DNA from: Apiosordaria backusii
Lineage: Eukaryota > Ascomycota > Sordariomycetes > Sordariales > Lasiosphaeriaceae
DNA length: 64,000 nt
Reading direction: 5' to 3'
Assembly: GCA_030549205.1 (NCBI GenBank)
Contig: JAUKTV010000002.1
Coordinates: forward strand, 1,054,001-1,118,000
Shown: positions 34,678-45,618 of the stretch, in pieces
How positions within the stretch are numbered: the stretch's first letter is position 1
Layout of the letters: each line of letters opens with the position of its first letter
Program-made: the position numbers and the translations under genes
Notes under the pieces: model-generated
What the model was told of the DNA's origin: nothing
The model's database searches: none
Seen by the model: only the letters and a program-made list of their open reading frames with translations

Positions 34678-35220
34678 TTAACTTCTAGCAAACGTTCGAC
34701 TCTCGCCCCCTGGTCCAAACGTTTCCATCGGGCCCCGGTCTGGGTGGCTCGTTGCCACTTTGCTCTGGCATTCACCACAAAAGTAGTCGACGGTATCGTT
34801 GTGTGTCGGCCGGTAAAACATTCCGATGCCTCCAGTGATTATGGACCAGCCCAGCCACATCTTCAAGACACCATTGCTGTGGACGCAGATGGCTTCAGCA
34901 CAGCACATTCCTCATACTATGGGCCTCTGGGGTTAGACTTACTGAAAGCCTCTAGTCACAGCCCTCCGTACAGGAGTGCCCTTCAAACAGAATGGGCAGT
35001 CGATCCATCTGATATACGGGCCGTGGTCATATTCATGTAATAAATGAAGCGGGATGATTTGAACGACATCCTCTCGTTCTGCTGTTGCCGAGAAGGGTGG
35101 TGGTAGCGTCGCAGCATAGGGGGGAGGCGGCAGGCCGCCGGCGCCCAGCTGAAGTTGGCGAGAATTATCCGTCGTTACAGACGTGTATGATGGGGGTTCA
35201 AGATTACTAGGCTCCGCCAT
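34678..35220 (-). CDS. LITAF-like zinc-ribbon membrane-associated protein, copy 2
   Basis: Exons 35220..34943 and 34876..34678 (66-bp intron), about 158 residues. The start CACCATGG has an ideal context. The N-terminal half is Pro-rich with PPSYTS and PPPYAAT, the PPxY-like elements that LITAF proteins use to bind WW-domain ubiquitin ligases. WIDCPFCLKGTPVRRAV carries CxxC number one; a modest hydrophobic segment MWLGWSIITGGIGMF follows; VDYFCGECQSKVA carries CxxC number two; the tail contains FGPGGESRTF. The copy is intact. By family knowledge it would sit on the cytosolic face of endosomal or plasma membranes. It is flanked by copies 1 (same strand) and 3 (opposite strand). Confidence 0.8.
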
Positions 35221-35864
35221 GGTGAAAGGAGGCGTTCCCAGGAAAAAGGATGGTTTCACCAGTGAAAAGTGGAAACAGGAAGTCAGAGAGCGGGGTAAAT
35301 GTTGGGGTTTTATTGTAGAAAGCCACAAAAGAATAACGCCATGTGACTGGCGCGGTGGTGTGAGACCGCAACATATTGTACGGTAAGATGTAGGTAATAG
35401 TGAGGAAGCTAAGATGTATGCAGCTGAATGTAAGACTAACCCTGATACGGAAATTCTAGAACCTCTGATGCTTCAGAGGACATGAAGACCTAAAGCCCTG
35501 GTGATACCTGTGAAGAAAAGTACCTAACCAGGACGATCAATGCCAATATCCCGACCGGGCACCGCCTGTAGCGCTCACCGGTTACGGTGCGAAATGGAAT
35601 GCGGAGGAGTCGACCACAGCAGCTTGCCGGTTGCCCGCCAACACGCAATGTGGCTTCTGTGGCGTTGATGAGATGTCGTTGTGAATGGCCCCTACCTGAA
35701 GATACGGATCAGCTGCTGTCAGCCCAAGCAATAGTATGGTACCAAGCCCGCGCGAGATTGAATTATCTGTCGTGGTCTACAACTACAAAGACAAGCCGTG
35801 CCCTCCACAGACGCCCGTGTCAAGAAAATCTGGAACCTCCAGAAGCAGTCAGTAACCATTCATC

Positions 35865-36311
35865 ATGGAGCAACCAAAACCAAAGGCTGAGCCGCTTGAC
35901 ATCTCGGTATCGAATCATCCACCAGTGGTTACCCCTCTTCATATGCTGGGAAATGTGCGCTTCGATCCCGTCAACCCTCCAAAAGTCGAGTGCCCTTTTT
36001 GCCGGCGATCCACAGCTGTTGAACGGGAGGAGGTACGCAAAGGAGCCGAGTAAGTATCGATGATCGACGTGCAATATGTAACGAGGACTAATTCGACATA
36101 ATTGACGGTTGGAAGACCTTGGAAGAGTCTATGCTGCATCTTGCTGGCCCCAATCTGCATTTGCGGCCTTGTGTATTGTTGGGACTACATCGACTTCTCT
36201 TGTACTGAATGCCACTCTAAAGTTGCGCGTCAGGAGTCCGAGAGGGCGGGATGCGGCCTTGTGGTGTATGGACCAGGAGGGCAGAGCCAAAAATACTATG
36301 CGAGCTCCTGA
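35865..36311 (+). CDS. LITAF-like zinc-ribbon membrane-associated protein, copy 3
   Basis: Exons 35865..36049 and 36116..36311 (66-bp intron, branch-like GGACTAAT), about 126 residues. VECPFCRRSTAVEREEVRKG gives the first CxxC, PWKSLCCILLAPICICGLVY the hydrophobic Cys-rich insert, and FSCTECHSKVA the second CxxC. The tail VVYGPGGQSQKYYASS matches the GPGG-containing tails of copies 1 and 2. The N-terminal region is shorter than in the others and has no clear PPxY. The intron sits at the same place, between the first CxxC and the hydrophobic insert, as in the other two copies, which supports common descent by local duplication. Confidence 0.8.
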
Positions 36312-36638
36312 CCTAGTGATAGACTGCACTTACTATAAATTATGCCAACAAGATTTAAAAAGAATCTCAAAGCTGTCAAAAGGTGAGCATGGCAGTGACA
36401 TCATTGCATCAAGAAATGTACTGTACTTACACGTACAACCTGTAGGTTCTTGGCAGGCACTCCTCAGGCACCACCTCTTTGACGATGCCATTCATGCCCC
36501 GCTCAAGCAGCAATGACATCATCCGTGTCACGATCCAAGTCGGAGTCAACACAACACCTACAACTTAAACTTTCCCTAAACATCGCACATCCAAAACAAA
36601 CCTCCACATCCCAAGCTGAAAACACCATAACAGCAAAA

Positions 36639-36944
36639 ATGTCCGACATCATCGAGTCCCTCAAGGATGCCGTTGATCCTTCCCGGCGCGAGCAAGCAAC
36701 GACCGAGACCTACGATCCCCACACACGAGGGCCATACCCAGACCACAAACCGGCGACAGACAACAACCCGGGATCTCTTGCACCACCTGAAATTTCCCAG
36801 CCTGTGTTGGAGAAAGCGGACCCGGCGCGGAAAGAGCAGGGTGATTTAAGTCAAGCTGGCACTAAAGCGAAGGAGACGAAGGTGAGCGACGATGCTCTGC
36901 TGCAGCATGTCAGGAATGCTAATTCTGATATTGAGCAACAGTGA
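36639..36944 (+). CDS. Small hydrophilic protein, unknown function
   Basis: Intronless, 101 residues, very hydrophilic, no Cys, no signal peptide and no membrane segment. The start MSDIIESLKD is chosen over an upstream in-frame ATG (36513) because CAAAATGTC is a good context and the upstream 42 residues look like leader. It contains two copies of a short element, DPSRREQ (residues about 13-19) and DPARKEQ (about 62-68). The composition suggests an intrinsically disordered, possibly stress-related protein; family not recognised. Confidence 0.6.
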   Translation: MSDIIESLKDAVDPSRREQATTETYDPHTRGPYPDHKPATDNNPGSLAPPEISQPVLEKADPARKEQGDLSQAGTKAKETKVSDDALLQHVRNANSDIEQQ

Positions 36945-37100
36945 ACGAGATAAATGGCTTTTGAGATGTCTAGGAGACAAGGAACACCCAAGAAGTGGAG
37001 AAGATCACGGTCAGAAGGGGAACCGAATAAAGCCAAATGGGAGCTGTATTGATAGCGTTTGGGGCGTAAATTGATCCTACTTTACAAACTCTATCTCCAT

Positions 37101-37806
37101 CTACTGACAGCCACCCTCATGTAAAACTGTATGCTCAAGCACTACATCGCCCTCGAATGGAATCTGCACAAGCACAGTCGGCTCATCGCTCGGGAACTCG
37201 GTGAAATGTCCAGCCAGGCTACTGACGCTCTTCAGATCTGCTGCAATAAGTACTGATGACTTGAGAGTCCCTGGCATGATGTAGGCGGTCCTGGTTTCTG
37301 GTCTTTGGCTGCTGTGATCTTCTCCCACTGTTCCCATGTCATTGCTGGCGGCACCCATAGACATCATGGCAGAATTATTCAAGGGACCCCTCCCACTTTC
37401 ATTCGGTCTCGGAGCCGGCGCCGTGATTCTGATAAGTCCGTTCAGAATGATGGAAAGCCTGTGTGGTGCTCAATCTTTTAGCGGCCCCCCAAGAAACAGG
37501 ACAAAGAGATACTGAGGGCCAAACGGACTGCACGTGCGGTGCCCACGCCTCGCCAACGTGGGTCCGGGGTTCGATACGGGACCAGACTGCCTTTGTCGTT
37601 CGGCCTCCGACGATGTAGTTTGCTGCTTGCATTGCATCAGTTGGCAGGGAAGCCAGCTGCCAACACTCTAGGACCGAGTAACCATCTCGGGTGGAGAGGG
37701 CTGTGATGTTCAATGGTGAGCCAGTGCGTGTTGCCGCTGACTCGGTAGAACTGACAAGGCCGATAAGACCTGCCGTAAAGATCAAATAAGAAAGAATGGA
37801 ACGCAT
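37101..37806 (-). CDS. Small secreted cupin-like protein
   Basis: Exons 37806..37529 and 37458..37101, 211 residues. Signal peptide MRSILSYLIFTAGLIGLVSS. Then YSVLECWQLASLP, and at the join APHVQLSIILNGLIRITAPA, which restores the conserved '(A)P..Q(W).V.FLSGL..ITLP' core of a fungal family of small secreted cupin-fold proteins. The end VLVQIPFEGDVVLEHTVLHE with GGC is the family's usual C-terminus. The donor is a weak GTCCGT; the acceptor ACACAG is good and the 70-bp intron removes an in-frame TGA. A Ser/Met-rich insert of about 45 residues follows the core. The role is unknown; extracellular. Confidence 0.65.
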
Positions 37807-38189
37807 GGTCTCTGGTCTGACTTTCAAATAGGAGTTTAGGTAAGCTCTGGGCTAGCAGGGTGTGCAGACCAAACTTGGGTAACTTCGTGATGGTGAACCA
37901 CCTATATGCGGAGAAATAGCTTGGAGTGGGACTATCATTAGGGAGGGAGGTAGGTAAATAAAGGCACTTCTGTCGAAACCTTGTACCCGGGTGTTCGGAG
38001 ACGGAGAGGAAAATTCCGAGGCTGGGTCGTCGGATGTCCGGACTAGCGCCGGACATGGTCTCGAAGTACCTTTATTGCAGTGGCTGATGAAATAGCTGTC
38101 TACGGCGAATGTTTCTATTTGGATGTGGCTGAATGAATCTATAATGTAGGAAAGCAAGTGTGGTATTCTCACAGCAAAGTAAGCGGGAG
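37807..38189. other. Short intergenic gap
   Basis: Promoter of the cupin-like gene and 3' flank of the aldolase. GGGAGGTAGGTAAA is at 37944. No gene is seen. Confidence 0.5.
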
Positions 38190-39258
38190 TCAGTCCTGCT
38201 TCTTCACAACGCCCTTAACAGCTTCCCTGGCATTCGCGAGCTCCTGCTTCAGCTCAAACAGCTTCGTAACATCTGAGCTGTGGAGAATCATGCAGTGATC
38301 CTGCGCTGCTGCGGTCAACGCCTCGCCGGGCGCAAAAGCGAAGCCAGCAAGGGGCTTGTTATGCTTCTTCAACGTTGCGTAAAACTTCTCCTTTGCCTCG
38401 ACCCACTCAGGCTCGTTGCCCATTCCAAAATTGGCAGGAAGATTCATGCTGATGCGGCAGTCAAGCTGGCCGAGCCAGACAACGTCGATGTCTGGGCACT
38501 CGGTGAGGATGGCGTCGAGGTTGTTGATGCCAGCAAGCGATTCGATCTGGACCATAACCGCGGCTTGGTCGTTCCTTTTGTTTCCATTAGCCTCTGGTCC
38601 CGTTTTCCTGGCCAGATTTGAACAAAAACAAGACTTACCAGTTCTGCCAGACATCTCTCACACCGTCATACCCCTGATCGGTGACGGTGGGGATCAATCG
38701 AAAAGGCGGCGCCGACCTCGTGCCCCTATTCTTGGTCCCAAACTTGGCGCTGCTCATAACATGTTTCGCCTCTTCGACTGTCTCCAACTGGGGGATAACA
38801 ATGCTGGCGCCAGCGTCGAGGGCAAACCCGATAGCAGCATGGTCATGCCCGGGAACCCGAACGAATGGGATAGTCTTGCCTTGGCTCATGAAGATGGCGT
38901 CGTGAACCATCGATGTCATGGTCTCGACGTTGCAAGAGGTGTGCTCCCAGTCGATCCACACCACATCGAAGCCAAAGGGGGCCATGTAGCGCATGATCGG
39001 AATCGATGACAGGCCTTCGTAGAAGCCGATGAGAGGCGGGATCTTCTTCTCATGGGCATCTCGGATGGCCTGGCGGGCACGGTGAGGTTGGAACATGGAG
39101 GGTCCGAGGTAGGCTTGCATCCCTACTGGGGGACCGGACGGGTAAGCAGTTGTCACCTTGGAACCAGCAGACCGGCTCTCTTGGATGGACTGAGCCAAGG
39201 GCCCGAAGGCCTTCAACTCCTCCTCGGTAAGTTTGGTGCCATTGGTCTCTGACATCAT
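38190..39258 (-). CDS. HpcH/HpaI aldolase-family protein
   Basis: Exons 39258..38639 and 38574..38190 (64-bp intron with TAATG-type branch; VWQNW|NDQAAVMVQIE), 334 residues. Class II, metal-dependent pyruvate-type aldolase fold: GFDVVWIDWEHTSC, IPFVRVPGHDHAAIGFALDA, GASIVIPQLETVEEA, VMVQIESLAGI (metal-ligand Glu) and DVVWLGQLDCRISMNLP (metal-ligand Asp; bacterial members have D-L-S). These enzymes cleave or form 2-keto-3-deoxy sugar acids or similar to pyruvate plus aldehyde. No organelle signal is visible; the end VVKKQD is not a peroxisomal signal. The family is mainly bacterial, with scattered fungal members. Two adjacent ATGs start the gene. Confidence 0.88.
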
Positions 39259-40727
39259 GAGCAAGCAAATAAGTAATTTCAAGTGGCTTTGATAAGATGG
39301 TTGGTCTGCAATTGTTGATCCGAGTTCTGTGTGGAAGGTAGGGAGTGATGGGTGATGAATTGAGAGAGATGGGCTCCTTTTATACCTGATTTAGGAGACA
39401 TGGAGAGCCCTCACTCCGTGGAAGAACAGCATGGGGCTTACTCGGAACTTGGCCAGGTTCGTATGGACGGTTCGGTTTCCAACAGGATCCCGCAGTCCAC
39501 TACGGGATCTGGAAGCACCTACGTCTGTGTTCGATAAGCAGTGTGTTTAGGTACCTTACGGAGCTTACAACGGTAGGTAAGGTAGCTTACCATCGCCATG
39601 CCAGGTCATGGTAACTCCCCAACAGCAAGCCTTCTGCCTCTCACCGCACTTAAACGTGACCATTTCTCGTCATCCCTGTCTTCAACGTCCGAGATACAAT
39701 GGTGTTACCTCCAGCTGATTGGCCTGTCCTGAACTTTGCAGAAACGGCTGTTGGGGGGTGGCTATGGTGTTGGTGGACTCGCAAATAAAACAACGTTTCG
39801 CCCGCAACGGCCGCCCATTCCGCTTGCATTATCTCCACTGCGTTGGTGGTTGTTGGACACCGAGCCGCGTGGAATAACGCCCAATACGGATAGCAATCCT
39901 GTCTTGGCGCAAGGTAGTCAATGCAAGTCAGCAAGAATACTACTGTCCAGGAATTGTGGATTATTATTAATGTTCTTAAGACCGAGCCACGGCGGTCAAG
40001 ATCCTTCATGAGTCTTGTATAGCGCCAGGGTATTGCTCAAGTCCGACACAGCGAGTTGGGCCCGGCTTTGTATCAGCCCGCTACCTGATTGCTAATCTCT
40101 CCGAATGGAGTTGAAGTGGCCTCGCACCTCCATCTCAAAAAGATACAGAGTTCCATGATGGCTATGATAAGTTATTACGGGTTGGTAGTCGCTGACAAGA
40201 TACCTATCCAGATAAACTTCTTCCACTAGGTACGGTGATGGCGGGGATGCATGATATCTCTTCGGGCTCTGAAGTCGGTGCTGTTCTTGATTTCATAGCA
40301 ACTGAAGTATTGCACCGCCATGCTTGCCTTCCTACCATAGTGAGAATGGCATTCAGTATATCAAATTAAGTCCTTGAGTGAGCCTGCATATAGAGCTCAA
40401 GAGCAGCAGCATTATGTAGCAAAGACCAGGGTTAGGGTCCATCTGCTGGAGAGTGCCAAGCCCAGGTGGGTCAACGGTTCAACGCCATCTGGAGCAGCCG
40501 CTGGGCCGCCAAGCCGGGATTGTGCATTGTCGCTGTGCAACCACCCTGGCCAGCAAAGACAACACTTCAGCAGATTCGTTGCCAGAAGCCAAAGCCGCCG
40601 GCATCAACGTGTGGGCTTTATCCTACTGGGTCATATCATTCACAGCCACAAGCTTACTGCTGATCTCTCTACATGATAACATCACGCGCCGAAATGGTGT
40701 GAATCTCTGGTTTCCACCGACGCAATT
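39259..40727. other. Divergent intergenic region
   Basis: A 1.5-kb gap between the aldolase and Tapt1-like genes. It contains ACGGTAGGTAAGGTAGC at 39569, part of the recurring motif set, and a short upstream ORF starting ATGGTGTGA at 40694, 34 bp before the Tapt1-like ATG. Nothing else is recognised. Confidence 0.5.
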
Positions 40728-43700
40728 ATGGCGACCACAATTGGCGAGGGGCGCGAGGAAGACTCCTCCATAGTTTCTGTCAGCGGTGCCCCTGAAGTTG
40801 TCAAACTTGCCCACCGCAACCTCTCGGGATCCATCAGCCATCTCCCTTCACCCATGTTGACGCCGAGCGATCCCCGCCCCGAACCGGCAATCGAAGGGCA
40901 ACTGGCCCACGAGCGAGCGACCACGAGCCCAACCAGGGGCGTGCCAACACCAGACCCCTCGGAGGAAAGCCAGAGTGATGCCGACCCTTTAACCGATTCC
41001 TCGTCGTCCAAAGTAAAACCCCACGAGTCGAATCCCGAGTGTTCAAATCCGACGACCGTTGCCGTCGCAAAGACGCGAAGCCGATCAAACACCAAGACAA
41101 GCAACCCAGATGGCGTCAGGAGGCTATCTGCCTCCAAAATGCAGGAGTTGACTGCGGCGCCCGAGTCCCTCCCAGTTGCTGCCATTCCGGAGCGCAAGCT
41201 AGCCGATCAACCGTTGAGTGCAAGCATCGCCGAGACCATCAGCCGGTCTGCCATGGCCGAGCGTCAGGAATTCCCACTCCTGGACGGTTCAGATACTCGA
41301 CAAGAGGGCGGGAATTTACGACCAAGTTTTCAGACACGTCCCAACATGGCCGGGAGGACGCTGTCTACGCCACCAATGAGCAGGCGAAAGTCTACGAGCC
41401 AGCCCCCTGCGCAGTCCTCTACGAACCGACGTAATTCTTTTCAACCAGCTCCCCGGCCTGCTCCTCTTGAGCTCGAGGGTCGCGGTAACCAACCATCAGG
41501 AACATCCAAACAGCAGCCAGCTCCTAGGAGGAGCGACGCTGTAGATAGCATTCCCCCCTCGCCAGTGCCGCCATCGATACCGCTCCCGCCAATGTCGGTT
41601 CCCACGCTCCTTCAGTTGGAATTGGCGGGCCAGCGACCCAGTCCTCTGTACATTCACCACTCGTACACCACCGACATACCCTATGAATCCAGCGCCGTCA
41701 AATTCGAACGTCTAAAAAACGTCATGATGCTCCCTTGGTTTCTGGAGAGAACCATCATCTTTGGGGCTCTAGCTTGCTTGGATGCGTGGCTTTGGACTTT
41801 TACAATATTGCCGATGCGATTCTGCATTTCGCTCTCTGTGTTGGTTCAATGGTGGTGTCATGTTCTGCAGAAGGAGGCCAGATGGTTGGTTGGCTTTGTG
41901 TGGTACGGGCTTGGCCGCATGTGGAAAAGAGGACGCCGCGGTAGGTCAGCATCCAAGACCAATCACCATGATTCGGGCCAGACAGACGAGTCTAGGAGCC
42001 GTAGCAGGGCACGAGAGATGGGGGATGGCATCGGCGGACACTCTTCTGGCGTCTCAGCAGCTGCCGGCGAACCAACCTTGCGGCGTCGCGAGAGCTCCCG
42101 GACGCACAGCAGCGGTTCGGTTCCGTCGTCTAAGAGACCGGGCACTCGACCACCAGGAACCTTTCGGCATCGACGAACCAAGTCAAGCCCTTCAAACTTG
42201 ACTTCGTACAACAAGGCCGATCTTCTTCAAGGAGCCATCATCATTTGCAGCTCCGTTGCTCTCATGAATCTCGATGCCAGTCGGATGTACCACTTCATCC
42301 GCGCCCAGTCCGCCATCAAACTGTACGCTATTTACAATTTGCTCGAAGTGGGAGATCGTCTCATGTCGGCCCTTGGCCAGGATGTCCTGGAGTGTCTCTT
42401 TAGTGCCGAGACGCTGTCTAGGAATAGTTCTGGCCGCTCAAAAGTGATGCTGCCGCTGGGCATGTTCTTTGGTGCACTCGTGTACAACATTCTGCACTCG
42501 GTCATTTTGTTCTACCAGGTCATTGCACTCAACGTAGCTGTCAACTCATATTCGAATGCGCTGATGACGCTGCTCTTGTCGAATCAGTTCGTGGAGATCA
42601 AGAGCACCGTCTTCAAACGCTTCGAGAAGGAGAATACGTTTCAACTGGCTTGCGCCGACATTGTCGAGCGTTTCCAGCTCTGGATCATGCTCGTCATCAT
42701 CGCCATGCGCAACATTGTGGAAGTAGGCGGATTCTGGGTGCCTGGCGCAGGCGGCGACGAGGGGAGTCCGAGCAGTTTCCCGCTCCATACCTCCTCGATA
42801 CTCCCGGCTAGTTTCACCATCATGCCGTCGTGGCTGTGGTCCGGCGAGGTTTTGTCTCCCTTTTTTGTCGTGATTGGCAGTGAGATGGTCGTGGACTGGA
42901 TCAAACATGCCTTTGTCAACAAGTTCAACAACATCAAACCGACTTTTTACAGCCGGATTCTGGATATTCTCTGCAAGGACTATTACACGAACGTAAGCTC
43001 TCATCTTGTCCCGAACTCCTTGCCATTGAACCATTGCTAATTGGTCATTCTTAGGCCTTTGTGACACCTTCTTTGACGCGGCGTCTTGGACTGCCCGTGA
43101 TGCCACTATCTTGTCTGTTTATCAGGGCTTCGGTACAGATCTACAATATGTTCCTAGCCACGCACCTTCCCACCCCCTTGCCGCCGTCAACGCAGACAGC
43201 TCTGTCGGTGGACTCGGCAGCTCCATCCCCCGCCATGGTGGCTGCCCTGGACAGGCTGGACAATCTCATCCGCAACGCCCTCGGGCGCGCGGTTTACGGA
43301 TCTCCCTACCCCGACTTGCTTGTCTCGCCTGACAATGCCACATCGGAGCAGGCAGCGGCGGGGGCGGGGGCGGGGGCGGGCATGGGCACCAAGCTCTGGA
43401 TGAGATGGCAGTTCACCTCGGATGACATCATCGCCGGCCTGACCATGGTGGTTGTTTTCCTGCTCGTCTTTTTGTTGCTGCTTATTGTGAAGATGCTGCT
43501 GGGCATGGTGCTGCTGCGATATTCGCGGGATCGATACGCCAAGATGAAGATGAAAGAACACGCAATCGCTCTCGGCAAACAAGAACGTGAAAGTTTTGAC
43601 GCCAAGGGCAGACGAGTGGGCGGTTATGGGAATGTGGAGGTAGGAGACGACAGGAGGAGGTGGATATTCGCCGATGACCCAGAAGGGCTGCGCAAAGTGC

Positions 43701-43801
43701 AGGAGCGAGATAAGAGGAATCGAGACAAGGAAGAGAGGGAAAAGGAAAAGGATTTTAGCGGCGTCGTCAGATATGAGATGGTTGCCCGGAGGATATGGTA
43801 G
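40728..43801 (+). CDS. Tapt1/Emp65-family multi-pass ER membrane protein
   Basis: Exons 40728..42992 and 43055..43801 (62-bp intron, phase 0), about 1003 residues. The first 320 residues are Ser/Pro/Thr-rich and likely disordered. The DUF747 (Tapt1/CMV-receptor-like, yeast Emp65) core follows: KFERLKNVMMLPWFLERTII, YNKADLLQGAIIICSSVALM, MYHFIRAQSAIKLYAIYNLL, EVGDRLMSALGQDVLECLF, FYQVIALNVAVNSYSNAL, LLSNQFVEIKSTVFKRFEKE and VVDWIKHAFVNKFNNIKP. A basic Ser/Arg-rich insert sits between the first two membrane groups. After the core come a Gly/Ala-rich spacer coded by a GGGGGC microsatellite, a last hydrophobic hairpin and a charged Lys/Glu coiled tail. Yeast Emp65 partners Slp1 in ER membrane protein protection; an ER role here is by family. 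Confidence 0.9.
43357..43380 (+). repeat. GGGGGC microsatellite inside coding sequence
   Basis: About four GGGGGC units in phase within the Tapt1-like gene, encoding alternating Gly-Ala. Six-base units keep the frame if the copy number changes. Confidence 0.8.
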
Positions 43802-43957
43802 TTTATTGTGGTGTACTTTTGGTTCATTCAAATCCGGTTTCTGTCATGGTAGCATGCATGCATAAAAGGGCGTTAGAATGGCACTGTTGATTACAGTCGT
43901 GGTATTGTTATTATGACATTTCGTGGCTGGTGCAGGTGGTGTTCTTAAGCACTACGA

Positions 43958-45618
43958 TTAGACATCTTGTGGCGCAAGCTGGCTCTGCAGCCCCTTTTTG
44001 CTCACTTGCATGGCCCTCTCAAGCTCCCGCTCTTCTTCCCTCAACTTCGCACGCTCAAACTGGAGCTTCTTTTCTTTTCTGTGCTTTTCTTCCTGCACAA
44101 CCCGCTCTCTGTCTTGGAGCGCCTTTTCCCGTTTACGTCTTTCCTCCCTAGCCTTTTTCGTAGCCTCGTCCTCCTCTTCTTCTTGCTGCCCGGTCGAGTC
44201 GGGTGGAGGCCCCAAACCAGCAATGTACCCTTCGACAAATTCGTCCCTGGACTTGGTGTCCAGAGACCAGTACCGGAGATCTGTTAGGATGGCGGGTGGT
44301 AATGAGGAAGAGGAGGAGCGATTATTGAGTTGCGACAGAGGAACTGACTCAAGAAGTTTTTTAAGATCGGATTTGAGCGTGGACTGGGGAAGTTTGAGTC
44401 GAGAGATGTACTCCCTGTACCACTTCTCCCTGTCCTTGTCTGCCACCTTCAAGTCCTTCATGCCGTCCTCCCGTTTGTATTTTCGCTTGAACTCGGCCCA
44501 ATAGAGCTTTGGCGTGGCTTTATCTTGCAGCAGGGCAAAGTATGCGATGCGGGGGTCCTTCTTCTCTTGTTTTTGCCGCAGTTCTTTGAGTTCTTGGATT
44601 TTGACCCTGGACCACTCCTCCCAGACTTCCTTGCGGGCTTTTGTAGTGGGTAGGACGGTGTATCGGGGGTCGTCGATGATTTTCCTTGCTCCAAAAGGGT
44701 TTCCCAGGGGCTGTAGGGGTTTATGTTGAAGTCGGACAGCATGTCTTTGAAGAGCTCTCGGGCGTCGCATTCGGAGAGCGGAGCACCAGCTTCGTCTTGA
44801 TCATGGTCGTCGTAGCCTTCGCCCATCTCGTAGTCTTCGTCATAGTCGGCGCCCATCGCGGCGAGCTGGGCGGCAATATCAGCTTCGGTGAATTCGACCG
44901 GGCCATTGTTATCGGCTTCGTCGGCGTCTTCGGTTCGTTGGCGCTTCGGAGCGTTGCCATCATCGCCATCTTCGTCATCGGTTACTTCAACCTCTTCATA
45001 CTCGGAGCTGTCGTAATCCTTCTCCTGTGCTTCAGGCTCTGCTGTCTTTAAGGGCTCTTGGTGGGCTTCAGGCTGATCCAGAGCCTTGCCCTCTGCCTTT
45101 TGTCGAATGCGTGCCTTGTCAAGCTCGAGGATGGCGGGCATGAGCTTCTCAGGAATGCGCCAGTAACTGGCGTTCTTGGCGGAGTTGTAGGCGAATCGGC
45201 GTCCGTACTTGGTATATACAAGAATCCATGGCTCGTGGCCGGGAATGGCTACCTTGGATCGCGGCTTGTCGATGGGCTGTGGTTTTGGTCGCGCCTGGAA
45301 ACCCCCTCGGCCCCCGGGTCCATGCCCACCTCGTTGTTGCCCTTGTTGATGCTGTGGCTGGGTATACTGTGACATGAACGCATTGGCGACATTGGGATCG
45401 GAGAGATTTATCTGGGGCACAGCTTGATGTTGCCAAAAGCTCGATGCTGGGTCGGCGGACGGCGCTGATAGAGGGGTTCCAGTCGCGACAGGTCGCTTGT
45501 AGGTGGATTCTTTGGTTTCGGCATGGTAGTAGTAGGTGTGTCCCGACGGGGCTTTGTGCTCGGTCCAACCTGGAGGAAGAGGCGGTGCCTTGTATGTCGA
45601 CTTGAGCGCTGGCTGCAT
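43958..45618 (-). CDS. WW-FF domain protein (Urn1/splicing-factor-like) with a frameshift
   Basis: Intronless, about 550 residues if the frame is restored. Order: WW-like domain at about 14-43 (PPLPPGWTEHKAPSGHTYYY; the second Trp is Tyr); a Gln/Gly-rich linker; a second WW-like segment (EPWILVYTKYGRRFAYN...SYWRIP); an acidic stretch; an FF domain (ARELFKDMLSDFNINPYSPW...DDPRYTVLPTTKARKEVWEE); and a long Glu/Lys/Arg coiled-coil tail. WW-FF proteins such as yeast Urn1 and Prp40 work in pre-mRNA splicing. The frame breaks once, between LLEQGK and IIDDPRY, at a run of four A on the coding strand (44680-44683). One more base there would give an uninterrupted FF domain. Both halves otherwise read cleanly, so sequence error or a very recent mutation is likelier than old decay. 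Start at MQPALKSTYK; an upstream in-frame ATG exists at 45678. Confidence 0.78.

Noticed and set aside
34663..34715. tRNA-like segment with a good A box (TGGCGGAGTGG) and a weak B box (CGTTCGACTCT)
   Set aside because: The T stem and acceptor stem do not pair and it overlaps the end of LITAF copy 2; it looks like coincidence or a minor tRNA fragment.
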